Assembly (NCBI GenBank): GCA_038230975.1
Contig: JBBRMF010000022.1
Location: 1-34,066 of the forward strand
Source of the DNA: JANXVV01 sp038230975
GTDB lineage: Bacteria > Planctomycetota > Phycisphaerae > Tepidisphaerales > Tepidisphaeraceae
DNA length: 34,066 nucleotides
Reading direction: 5' to 3'
Each line of letters begins with the position of its first letter. Position 1 is the first letter of the stretch. The notes below the pieces were generated by a model. The model searched no databases and was not told the DNA's origin. It was given only the letters and a program-made list of their open reading frames with translations. The position numbers were made by a program, and so were the translations under genes. Positions 7,150 to 14,267 of the stretch are shown here, one piece after another.

Positions 7150-9825
7150 TTATTCCGTCGGTAGAAAAACCCAGAGGGAGGGCCTGCCACAATTGCAATG
7201 GACTGCCCGGCCCAGCAGACCCACGCCTGCCATGCTCAGAAAAACTGACATGCGCGCCGCGTCCCAGAACCCGACCGCACCGTGGGCGGTTGGACCCTCT
7301 AAACGGCTTTGAACACTGGGAATCGGATGAAAAATCGTCTCGACAAGAGTCGGACGGACCGGTTCTCCATCCTGGAGACGATCCAACGCATTCGTGTTCT
7401 GCCGAAGTACTTCAGCATCCCATCCTTCTGCACGCACGAGTTCATCCACGGCGACCACACCGCGTCGGCTCAAAGTCGGCAGTATAAGCAGGCCCGCAAA
7501 TGACCAGAGGGTGAACCACAAGCTCAGGCGGATAGTCCCCTGCGCGGTTCCCAATTGACTGCTTCCGGTCAGCCATGCTGACAGCCCGATTCCGATCAGG
7601 TTGAAGGCGACTGCGGCGATCCGCCCGCGCCTCCATCCACCAGAGGCGACCGCGATGACTCTTCTTCTCACGGCAAGCTTCAGCCCATCGGCACCGAGCA
7701 CCTGCTCCCATCGCTCGGGAACCCATTGGAATCGTGCCGCGAACACGCCGACGATACCACCGGTAAATCCCTCATCGTCGCTTTTCGCCACGCGCACCGG
7801 AAGCGGCTCGGCATTTTCAGAGCCCGCCCGCCGGGGATGGATGGATAGCGGTGCCAGTAGACGTGCAGCCGATAGTCTTATCGACAGCAGCACCAAGACG
7901 AGCACGGCTCCCACCGCAACTGAACCGGAAATCCCCCCGTATCTGGCTCCCAAAGTGAGTGCGATGCCGGCGACAAAAAGCATCGCAGCATGCACCAGGA
8001 CTCCACGCGCAAGCCCCACCAAATAACTGGGTAACGGCGGGCACTGTCGCCCGAATCGACGGGGCAGCAGATAACCGCCACACAGATCGAACGGCAACTG
8101 GACCAGCACATATAAACCCACGAACGCCAACAACTGGAGAATCTGGCTTGGAAAAGACAAACCGAACAACGCGTTGAATCTTGACGGAAAACCCGTCGCA
8201 ATCCCGATGACCGCCAGCGTCACGATCGTACCGACGGCAGAAATTCCCAACCACAACCTGGCGCGACCATATCCCGCCGTCGCATCTCGCGTACCCACTG
8301 GAGTTGGTTCACTCACCGGCGACAATTGTCTCGCCTCTGCGGCAGCCCGAATGCCCTTCAGCATGCCCCCGAATACAAAATTATGCAGTGGGGCCACTGC
8401 ATACCAGTAGAGGATTCCGATCAATCCCCTGGGCCGAAAGCGGGCAAGCATTTCCAGTCGGATGGTGTGGCCGTCCTGCTCAGGCTTCAGCTCAAAATTC
8501 AACATCGCCGTTCCGGGTAATTTCATTTCCGCAAGGAGCGCCAGCGAACGGTCGTGGTCGATGCCTATGACGCGCCAGAAATCCAAGGCCTCGCCAAATT
8601 CAACCTGCTCGGAGTTTCGCCTGCCACGTCGAAGTCCGGGTCCACCCGCGAGGGTGTCCATCCAACCGCGAATGCGCCAGAGGATATCCCCGGCATACCA
8701 GCCGTTGCCACCGCCGATTCGACACACCGCCGTGAAGACCGCCTTCGCATCGGCATGAATCGAGACAGACCTGCGATCCGTAAACACCTTCCCACCCGAC
8801 CACTGTGGGTCGCCCGGAATAGGGCCGGCCGCAGACCAGCGCGTTTCGACTTCGTTGGCTTCAACTTTGTGCAGTGCCCGATGGATCGATTCCCTGACGG
8901 ATAAGGCGGCATGGGGCATGAGCTGTTGCGCGGTGTCGGTGGTCACGACCACGCGGTTCCGCAGACCTTCGCCGAGCGGTCGGGCGATTCGGTATGAAAC
9001 CGGCGTCACCAGGCTGATCCAAAGTGAGCTGAGCTTCGGAGTCAGCAGTGGCAGCGGAATGATGATCCGTCTGGGCAGACGCAACTCTTCGGCCATGATC
9101 CGCATCAGGTCGCGATAGGGCAGCACATCCGGGCCGCCGATTTCAAGCGTTTTACCGAGGGTCTCCGGGACACTCAGGCATTGCATCAGCCAATAAAGCA
9201 CATCGGAGATCGCGACCGGCTGCGATTCGGTTTTCACCCAGGAAGGGGTCACCATCACCGGCAATCGCTCGACCAGGTAGCGGAGAATTTCAAACGAGGC
9301 GGATCCCGACCCGATGATCATTGCCGCCCGGATCGTCGTCACCGGTACCCCCCCGCACGCCAGGCTCTCCTCAACTTCCCGCCGTGAGCTGAGATGCTCA
9401 CTCAGGCCATCCCCCATCTCGCCCAATCCACCAAGATAAATGATGCGTTCCACACCGGCTTTCGCGGCTGCCATCCCAAAGTTCGTGGCGAGTTTTCGAT
9501 CCTGCGCCGCGTATTCGCCGCCGGTCGCCGCCATCGAATGAACCAGGTAATAGGCCGCAACACATCCCGATAGTTGTTCTGCCAATGGGTCGATGTCGGA
9601 CATGTCACTGGCGACGACGCAAACATGCGGATCGTTGCGCCACGGGCGTTGCTGAAGTTTTCGCGGATCCCGCGCGAGACATCGCACGCGGTAACCCGCC
9701 GTCAACAGCGCCGGGACAAGCCGCCCTCCGACGTAACCGGTGGCGCCGGTCACGAAAATGAGATGCTTTTCCGGTTGGGGTTCCACGGATTGAATCACAC
9801 GCTCTACCGCTGTACCTAGAGTCAT
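7150..9825 (-). CDS. SDR, DUF2867-like and membrane-domain fusion protein
   Basis: An 891-residue protein in three parts. Residues about 20-310 are an atypical SDR/NmrA-like domain (FVTGATGYVGGRLVPALL; YYLVHSM; RIIYLGGLG; TTIRAAMIIGSGSASFEILR), NAD(P)-binding. Residues about 345-490 resemble DUF2867 (GGGNGWYAGDILWRIRGWMD, LLAEMKLPGTAMLNFEL, ILYWYAVAPLHNFVF). Residues about 520-891 carry roughly six hydrophobic helices and a GFTGGIVGVFAARFQWVPERW segment; I see no HExxH or other catalytic motif there. SDR-DUF2867 proteins near photolyases are normally about 480-500 residues, so the membrane extension is unusual. The ATG overlaps the regulator's TGA as ATGA, implying coupled translation. Function unknown; a membrane-tethered redox role is an inference. 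Confidence 0.85.
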   Translation of the reverse strand: MTLGTAVERVIQSVEPQPEKHLIFVTGATGYVGGRLVPALLTAGYRVRCLARDPRKLQQRPWRNDPHVCVVASDMSDIDPLAEQLSGCVAAYYLVHSMAATGGEYAAQDRKLATNFGMAAAKAGVERIIYLGGLGEMGDGLSEHLSSRREVEESLACGGVPVTTIRAAMIIGSGSASFEILRYLVERLPVMVTPSWVKTESQPVAISDVLYWLMQCLSVPETLGKTLEIGGPDVLPYRDLMRIMAEELRLPRRIIIPLPLLTPKLSSLWISLVTPVSYRIARPLGEGLRNRVVVTTDTAQQLMPHAALSVRESIHRALHKVEANEVETRWSAAGPIPGDPQWSGGKVFTDRRSVSIHADAKAVFTAVCRIGGGNGWYAGDILWRIRGWMDTLAGGPGLRRGRRNSEQVEFGEALDFWRVIGIDHDRSLALLAEMKLPGTAMLNFELKPEQDGHTIRLEMLARFRPRGLIGILYWYAVAPLHNFVFGGMLKGIRAAAEARQLSPVSEPTPVGTRDATAGYGRARLWLGISAVGTIVTLAVIGIATGFPSRFNALFGLSFPSQILQLLAFVGLYVLVQLPFDLCGGYLLPRRFGRQCPPLPSYLVGLARGVLVHAAMLFVAGIALTLGARYGGISGSVAVGAVLVLVLLSIRLSAARLLAPLSIHPRRAGSENAEPLPVRVAKSDDEGFTGGIVGVFAARFQWVPERWEQVLGADGLKLAVRRRVIAVASGGWRRGRIAAVAFNLIGIGLSAWLTGSSQLGTAQGTIRLSLWFTLWSFAGLLILPTLSRRGVVAVDELVRAEGWDAEVLRQNTNALDRLQDGEPVRPTLVETIFHPIPSVQSRLEGPTAHGAVGFWDAARMSVFLSMAGVGLLGRAVHCNCGRPSLWVFLPTE

Positions 9826-10733
9826 ACGCTATCCTTGACCTTCTGCTTTTTCTGTCCACGGGCCATTCTTGTGGCGAACGTGGCTAACTCGGTCATCGAT
9901 TGAACGAGTGTTACATTTGTGGCATGCTGCGGCGCATATTCGCCATGATAACGTCCCCCCAAGATCAGCTGAATTTTTTCCTTCGCAAGATCAACAGCGA
10001 GTTTCTTGAGCGATGCCTTGAGTGGCTTGGGCTCGGACGGCGCGCTGATGGAAAGCCAGACCAGCCGCGCGCCGCGATGAATCGCCTCTTTACCGAGAAG
10101 CTCAACGGGCGTGTTGGCCCCGAAATTCACATCCCGGAATCCCGACTCGCTCAAGACCGCGCCAGCCATCATGGAGGGAAGTTGGTAGGGATCGCCCTGT
10201 GGCGCGCCGCCTAACGCCAGCGGAGCATTTTCGTCGACTGGCGGCAATAGCCTCCGCAGCGAACCGATGGCTTCGATCGAGATCTCTGTCGCCCGGTGCT
10301 CGATCAGGAGCCCGCGTTCATCGTGTTGCCATAGATCACCCACCCTTCGAATCGCTCCGAGCAGCGGCCCGTCAAACAGAGCTGAGAGACTCTGTCCCTC
10401 AAGATAGCGGGAAACAAGAAAGCCTCGAATCGTATCACCGTCGCACGCCAGCATGCTTTCAAAAAGCATTTCGTCCTCTGACAACGTTCGCGTGCTGCGG
10501 TCATTGGAAGGAAGTGTTCCAAGCCCGAGCAATTCCGGTCGCACCACCGGCGCATTGATCAGGCGAATGAAGCGAATGGCCTCAGTCAAGGGAATTCTTC
10601 TGTGCCCACCCGCGGTGCGTGCAATGCGGATGTCACCGCGATCGACCCAACGGCGAACCGAACTCTCGCTGGCCCCGAGCGCCTCGGCCAGTTCTTTGGG
10701 TGTCAGCAGTGATTTTCCGTTGAAAGTGTTCAT
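9822..10733 (-). CDS. CarH/LitR-like MerR-family regulator with degenerate B12 site
   Basis: A 303-residue transcription factor. Residues 8-58 are a MerR/BldC-type winged helix (LTPKELAEALGASESSVRRW, then AGGHRRI). Residues about 85-165 are the helical bundle of B12 photoreceptors with the Wx9EH signature intact (Trp135, Glu145, His146). Residues 170-290 are a Rossmann-like cobalamin domain with GANTP (205-209). The base-off histidine of the ExH/DxHxxG motif, the lower cobalt ligand in CarH, is missing: the region reads GAPQGDPYQLPS, with Tyr183 at that place. Cobalamin may bind differently or not at all; LitR-type proteins without AdoCbl binding are known to work with other photoreceptors. 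It is divergent from folE and leads an operon with the SDR-DUF2867 gene and the small SDR, probably autoregulated. Confidence 0.88.
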   Translation of the reverse strand: MNTFNGKSLLTPKELAEALGASESSVRRWVDRGDIRIARTAGGHRRIPLTEAIRFIRLINAPVVRPELLGLGTLPSNDRSTRTLSEDEMLFESMLACDGDTIRGFLVSRYLEGQSLSALFDGPLLGAIRRVGDLWQHDERGLLIEHRATEISIEAIGSLRRLLPPVDENAPLALGGAPQGDPYQLPSMMAGAVLSESGFRDVNFGANTPVELLGKEAIHRGARLVWLSISAPSEPKPLKASLKKLAVDLAKEKIQLILGGRYHGEYAPQHATNVTLVQSMTELATFATRMARGQKKQKVKDSV

Positions 10734-10917
10734 TCTTCAAACCTGTTTCGCTCGTGAGTCTACCGACTGCTATCAGCCTTCAGACCCTCTAGTATAGGCA
10801 GAGATGAACGATTTGGAAGATTTGGAAGTATTTTTGTTGACTCGTGAGTGACTCAGCCCCTAAGCTGGAGTGATAGATTTGGAAGATTTGGATGTTGTGA
10901 ATGAATAAGGAGCAAAA
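10734..10917. promoter_or_regulatory. Divergent regulator/folE control region with tandem and spaced repeats
   Basis: Two copies of GATTTGGAAGATTTGGA lie at 10810-10826 and 10876-10892, each itself a tandem GATTTGGA repeat with 9-bp period. CTCGTGAGT occurs at 10751-10759 and 10841-10849, exactly 90 bp apart, the second within GACTCGTGAGTGACTC. TTGACT (10837-10842) with TAAGCT 18 bases on is a weak promoter candidate toward folE. TATACT on the minus strand (10791-10796) is a good -10 toward the regulator. The repeats flank both, as expected for a MerR-type operator (inference). AAGGAG at 10907-10912 is the folE SD. Confidence 0.6.
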
Positions 10918-11544
10918 ATGTCCCTGTCTCTTTTGACTTCCCCTGAACGGATCGCAAGACATCGAACCTCGGATTCAATCGACGTCGACAGGATCGAACG
11001 GGCTGTTCGTGAGATCCTCATCGCCATCGGTGAAGACCCCGATCGCGACGGGCTATCCGACACCCCTCGCCGCGTTGCCAAGTCTTACACGGAGCTATTT
11101 CGGGGCTTGCGTGAGACGCCTGCGAAACATCTGGGCCGTGTCTTCGCGCAGGAGCACAATGATGTGATTCTGGTCCGCGATATCGAGTTTTACAGTCTTT
11201 GCGAACACCACCTTCTGCCCTTTACCGGCAAGGCACATGTGGCCTACCTGCCTGGAAAAGGCCAGGTGGTTGGTTTGTCTAAGATCGCCCGCACAGTCGA
11301 AGTTTTCGCGCGACGCCCGCAAGTTCAGGAACGACTGACCAATCAGATTGCAGACGCGATCAATGAACACCTTCAGCCCAAGGCTGTCGCAGTCGTGATT
11401 GAGGCCGAGCATTTCTGCATGAAGATGCGCGGGGTCAATAAGTCTTGCAGCACAATGGTGACCTCAACCCTTCGCGGAGCGTTCCGCGAAGACCGGGCAC
11501 AGGGCTCTGAAGTTTTAAACCTTATTTTCAACAGTCGTCGTTAA
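10918..11544 (+). CDS. folE: GTP cyclohydrolase I
   Basis: A 208-residue type I GTP cyclohydrolase, which converts GTP to dihydroneopterin triphosphate, the entry to folate and pterins. The core is clear: GLSDTPRRVAKSYTELFRG (about 41-59), FYSLCEHHLLPFTGKAHVAY with the zinc ligands Cys and His, GKGQVVGLSKIARTVEVFARRPQVQERLT, and VVIEAEHFCMKMRGV with the second Cys. Length is normal for bacteria. ATG 10918 has AAGGAG 5 nt upstream. folE is commonly part of LitR/CarH light regulons beside photolyases; it may serve pterin or folate antenna supply (inference). It is divergent from the regulator and followed by the fasciclin gene after 79 bases. Confidence 0.97.
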   Translation: MSLSLLTSPERIARHRTSDSIDVDRIERAVREILIAIGEDPDRDGLSDTPRRVAKSYTELFRGLRETPAKHLGRVFAQEHNDVILVRDIEFYSLCEHHLLPFTGKAHVAYLPGKGQVVGLSKIARTVEVFARRPQVQERLTNQIADAINEHLQPKAVAVVIEAEHFCMKMRGVNKSCSTMVTSTLRGAFREDRAQGSEVLNLIFNSRR

Positions 11545-11623
11545 ACAGGCGACTCACCCGCATGTGTTCATGTGGGAAAGTTCTCACCCGTGTTCGGTCC
11601 AATGGACCTTTTGGAGATTTGTG

Positions 11624-12034
11624 ATGACTTCCGATATCGTAGACACCGCCGTGGCAGCTGGCAGTTTCAAGACGCTGGCTGCGGCCCTTACTGCAGCGGG
11701 CCTGATCGGCACCCTGAAGGGCGCAGGCCCATTCACCGTCTTCGCACCGACCGACGAGGCTTTCGCCAAGCTTCCATCCGGCACTGTCGAAAACCTTGTC
11801 AAGCCGGAAAACAAGGAAAAGCTCGTCGCCATCCTGACCTATCACGTCGTGGCCGGTAAGGCGATGGCAAAGGACGTCGCTGGCATGTCCTCTGCCAAGA
11901 CTCTCAACGGCAAGGAACTGGCTTTGACGGTTGTTGGACAGAAGGTCATGGTTGGCACCGCGACCGTGGCTAAGGCAGACATCGAGTGTTCCAACGGCGT
12001 GATCCATGTGATCGACTCCGTTCTTCTTCCGTGA
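11624..12034 (+). CDS. Fasciclin (FAS1) domain protein without signal peptide
   Basis: A single FAS1 domain of 136 residues: DIVDTAVAAGSFKTLAAAL, the H1 box GPFTVFAPTDEAFAKLP, the YHVVAG motif, LNGKELALTV, and the H2-like CSNGVIHVIDSVLLP. ATG 11624 has GGAG 7 nt upstream; longer frames to 11564 would add only an unlikely leader. Most bacterial FAS1 proteins are exported, but no signal peptide or anchor is visible here, so this one is predicted cytoplasmic. It lies downstream of folE with the same orientation and ends just before a strong hairpin, so it may be the last gene of the folE transcript. FAS1 domains mediate adhesion or protein contact; the role here is unknown. Confidence 0.92.
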   Translation: MTSDIVDTAVAAGSFKTLAAALTAAGLIGTLKGAGPFTVFAPTDEAFAKLPSGTVENLVKPENKEKLVAILTYHVVAGKAMAKDVAGMSSAKTLNGKELALTVVGQKVMVGTATVAKADIECSNGVIHVIDSVLLP

Positions 12035-12049
12035 TGCGTTCTCAAACCG

Positions 12050-12083
12050 GACCGGACGCCGGAAATCGGCGTTCGGTCGTTTT
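12050..12083 (+). terminator. Rho-independent terminator after fasciclin gene
   Basis: A 12-bp stem (left arm 12050-12061, right arm 12067-12078, one G-U pair) with a GAAAT loop is followed by GTTTT. It begins sixteen bases past the fasciclin stop, so it probably ends the folE-fasciclin transcript. Confidence 0.7.
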
Positions 12084-12135
12084 AATCGCCATGTTGACCG
12101 ACCTTCCCAACCCACATTTTTAAAGGATTCCAAGG

Positions 12136-12345
12136 ATGAGCAACGAACAAACGAAAAACTGGCCCGATCTTGCGATGGGGCTGTACGACCGGTTGACCGG
12201 CTCCAACGCGGAGATTGCTTACGAGTTCGTGGACATGCACGTCAAGATTCCCAGCGGCACCGGCCCGACAGCGGAACATGCTGAGTGGGTCTTCAACGGA
12301 ACCCTCAAGATTCACACGAAGAACCTCGGCAAAAGCCCAAACTGA
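12136..12345 (+). CDS. Small conserved hypothetical protein
   Basis: A 69-residue soluble protein rich in charged residues, including GLYDRLTGSNAEIAYEFVDM and then EWVFNGTLKIHT. The start is well supported by AAAGGA 8 nt before ATG. No signal peptide, membrane helix or known motif is seen. The alternation in the second half suggests a small beta-sheet domain. It follows the fasciclin gene after a terminator, and a hairpin follows its stop at once. I do not recognise the function. Confidence 0.7.
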   Translation: MSNEQTKNWPDLAMGLYDRLTGSNAEIAYEFVDMHVKIPSGTGPTAEHAEWVFNGTLKIHTKNLGKSPN

Positions 12346-12349
12346 GCAT

Positions 12350-12385
12350 GGTCGGCCGCCTCCAGGTGTCAGTGGACGGCCGACC
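12350..12385 (+). terminator. Hairpin after the 69-residue gene
   Basis: GGTCGGCCG (12350-12358) pairs with CGGCCGACC (12377-12385), with an inner TCCA/TGGA pairing. No T-run follows, so it may be a weak terminator or an mRNA-stabilising hairpin. The remaining 12386-12627 stretch has no convincing gene; an open frame crosses it but lacks a start signal. Confidence 0.45.
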
Positions 12386-12627
12386 GATTATGCTGTTGGC
12401 GGAGAATCAGAAGCTAACAATTTGTTGTAATGGAATATTCTCTGCTTTGAAGCTGCGTAGGAGTGGTGGCCACCATTTTAGAGTGCTACAGCAGCTCTTT
12501 GAAATCTCAGGCATCCACCTGCTAATCAAAATAGGATGGCTCGGTTCATTTGAACTCTTCCCAAAACCGTCATTCGGTATCGGATTCATCGTGCCCCGCA
12601 AAGTCCCTCACAAGAAATAAATATCTC

Positions 12628-12810
12628 ATGCTCAAAACATCAGACTACTTCATCCTCTCGTCCGCCTTTCTTTCTTTCCTCTTTTCCGTGTCATTGTGGT
12701 TTGGATTCCTGGGTACCCCGTCCAGGGAGGCCGGCCTTTTTGTAGGAATTTGGGTGCCGTCGATTCTGACCCTCGGGGTCTACTTCAAACTAAAGACGGG
12801 AGGGAAATAA
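12628..12810 (+). CDS. Small two-helix membrane protein
   Basis: A 60-residue protein with two hydrophobic helices: YFILSSAFLSFLFSVSLWFGF, then AGLFVGIWVPSILTLGVYFKL, separated by a short loop (LGTPSREA). It ends in basic residues. ATG 12628 is preferred over the upstream in-frame ATG 12550 because the extra residues look unlike a membrane leader; the SD is weak (AAGAAAT). It is followed after a single base by another small membrane ORF, so the two are probably co-translated. Function unknown. Confidence 0.65.
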   Translation: MLKTSDYFILSSAFLSFLFSVSLWFGFLGTPSREAGLFVGIWVPSILTLGVYFKLKTGGK

Positions 12811-12811
12811 G

Positions 12812-12946
12812 ATGTCAGACCACGCTATTTTGGCATATGGTATCTTTGTGACCCTACTTTTAGCCGGAGGGGTGATCTTCACGATCATCGAGATGAGCAA
12901 CATGCCCGAGAGTACTCCCGATCCATCTGATGGCAAACTTCCTTAG
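12812..12946 (+). CDS. 44-residue single-helix membrane microprotein
   Basis: The frame starts at ATG 12812 with GGGAGGG 7 nt upstream, one base after the stop of the preceding small membrane gene, and ends at TAG 12944-12946. It encodes a short N-terminus, one hydrophobic helix (ILAYGIFVTLLLAGGVIFTI) and an acidic, proline-containing tail (EMSNMPESTPDPSDGKLP). The strong SD and the tight spacing support translation. Its pairing with the two-helix protein suggests they act together in the membrane (inference). I do not recognise the family. Confidence 0.6.
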   Translation: MSDHAILAYGIFVTLLLAGGVIFTIIEMSNMPESTPDPSDGKLP

Positions 12947-13016
12947 TTTTAACTCTTGCCTTGAGTGACACAGGGCTGAACCGCCCCAGTAACTTCTCGT
13001 CCAAGTCGTTTTTTGC

Positions 13017-13031
13017 CTGTGGTGACCACAG
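13017..13031. promoter_or_regulatory. 15-bp palindrome upstream of the four-helix membrane gene
   Basis: CTGTGGTGACCACAG has 7-bp arms around one central base and lies about 50 bases before ATG 13083. Its size and place fit a repressor or activator dimer site; no cognate factor is evident. Confidence 0.4.
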
Positions 13032-13082
13032 TGCCATACGCTCTGGCCAACGGGCCGTGGAAGCTGGGGTTGAGGAACTTCG

Positions 13083-13538
13083 ATGGACAATTCCGTGTTT
13101 CGAATAGTGATCCTGGCTCACGTGGCCTCCACGCTGTTCATGACCGGCTTGATTTGGTTTGTGCAGATTGTCCACTATCCACTGTTCGCTCTCACGGGGC
13201 GACAGGAGTTCCAAACCTACGAAGGACGGCATACGTCGCTGACCACCTGGGTCGTAGCGCCTCCGATGTTGATCGAAGCAGCCACCGGCGTAGCCCTGTT
13301 GTGTTTCTCTGCCGCAGGACTATCGGCTTCGAAATTATGGCTTGGTCTGGGTCTACTGGCTTTCATTTGGCTTTCTACCGCCATCCTCCAGGTGCCGTGT
13401 CACAACATTCTGGCCGGCGGGTTCGATGCGACGGTTCATCGACGACTGGTAACGACCAATTGGGGTCGAACGTTGGCATGGAGCCTCCGGGCCGCGCTGG
13501 CGCTCTGGATGCTGTCCGAGTTGATTTCAGGAAAATAG
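13083..13538 (+). CDS. Conserved four-helix integral membrane protein
   Basis: A 151-residue membrane protein with four hydrophobic helices: VILAHVASTLFMTGLIWFVQ; then VVAPPMLIEAATGVALLC; LGLGLLAFIWLSTAILQV; and a last helix near LAWSLRAALALWMLSELI. Conserved-looking loop motifs are VHYPLFALTGRQEFQTYEGRH and VPCHNILAGGFDATVHRRLV, with His residues that could bind a cofactor (inference). Proteins of this shape occur in bacterial light-regulated clusters, but the function is not established to my knowledge. ATG 13083 has GAGG 7 nt upstream. It marks the right edge of the light-response cluster. Confidence 0.75.
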   Translation: MDNSVFRIVILAHVASTLFMTGLIWFVQIVHYPLFALTGRQEFQTYEGRHTSLTTWVVAPPMLIEAATGVALLCFSAAGLSASKLWLGLGLLAFIWLSTAILQVPCHNILAGGFDATVHRRLVTTNWGRTLAWSLRAALALWMLSELISGK

Positions 13539-13650
13539 GAAAGCCCAGCCGAAGATTCTTGATGTGGACGACGCCGTACCGAATCGAACGACGACGTGGT
13601 AGGATTGCTGCGGTGTTGTGCTGCCGCCGCTTGGTGTTTTGGAGGTTCCC

Positions 13651-14247
13651 ATGAGAAAGCATCTGTTTTGTCCGCCTTCCCGACTGCTTTTAACTGCTTT
13701 CGCCGCCTGCTGGATAGTGGCACCTTGTTGGGCCGATCCTGCACCCTCGACACCTCCGTCAATTCCGAAAGTCGGTGACACGGCGGCGGACTTCACGCTC
13801 GACGGCTTCGACGGCAAGAGCGTCAAGCTGACCGACCTGACCCGCAAAGGCCCGGTCGTGCTCATCGTGCTCCGTGGCTGGCCGGGGTATCAGTGTCGAA
13901 TCTGCAGGCGACAGGTCGGCGATGTTCTCGCTCATCAGAAGGAGTTCGACGCCGCCGGAGCCAAAGTCGTCATGGTCTATCCCGGCCCGGCCGACCAGCT
14001 CAAGGCACACGCCGAGGAGTTCTTCAAGGGTAAGACGTTCTCCGAAACTTTCCGTTTGCTGATCGACCCGGATTATAAATTCACGAACGCCTACGGCCTG
14101 CGATGGGAAGCGGCCCGAGAGACGGCTTACCCGTCAACCTTTGTGATCGACCGCCAAAACGTCATCCGTTTCGCCAAGGTGAGCAAAACGCACGGCGATC
14201 GTGCATCGGCCGCCGATGTGGTGAAAGCGTTGTCAGAGACCAAGTAA
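13651..14247 (+). CDS. Exported peroxiredoxin-like (AhpC/TSA) protein
   Basis: A 198-residue thioredoxin-fold protein with an N-terminal signal peptide (LLLTAFAACWIVAPCWA). The redoxin domain begins at VGDTAADFTLDGFDGKSVKL; the redox site is GWPGYQCRICRRQ with Cys82 and Cys85 in a CxxC arrangement, followed by VVMVYPGPADQLKAHAEEF and YPSTFVIDRQNVIRF. This suggests a peroxide or thiol redox role outside the cytoplasm. ATG 13651 has GGAGG 5 nt upstream; an upstream in-frame ATG is not needed. The DUF255 gene follows by 20 bases, so the two are probably an operon. Confidence 0.88.
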   Translation: MRKHLFCPPSRLLLTAFAACWIVAPCWADPAPSTPPSIPKVGDTAADFTLDGFDGKSVKLTDLTRKGPVVLIVLRGWPGYQCRICRRQVGDVLAHQKEFDAAGAKVVMVYPGPADQLKAHAEEFFKGKTFSETFRLLIDPDYKFTNAYGLRWEAARETAYPSTFVIDRQNVIRFAKVSKTHGDRASAADVVKALSETK

Positions 14248-14267
14248 ATCCCAATCAGTGAATCCTG

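Noticed and set aside
8385..8400. GCCACTG, a cobalamin-riboswitch-like word
   Set aside because: It lies inside the SDR-DUF2867 coding region and no riboswitch fold or leader position accompanies it.
11596..11612. GGTCC-AAT-GGACC hairpin followed by TTTT before the fasciclin gene
   Set aside because: The stem is only 5 bp and it directly abuts the SD of the fasciclin gene; it is too weak to call a terminator.
12285..12620. 111-codon open frame across 12.3-12.6 kb
   Set aside because: It starts inside the 69-residue gene, crosses a hairpin and has no SD or recognisable domain.
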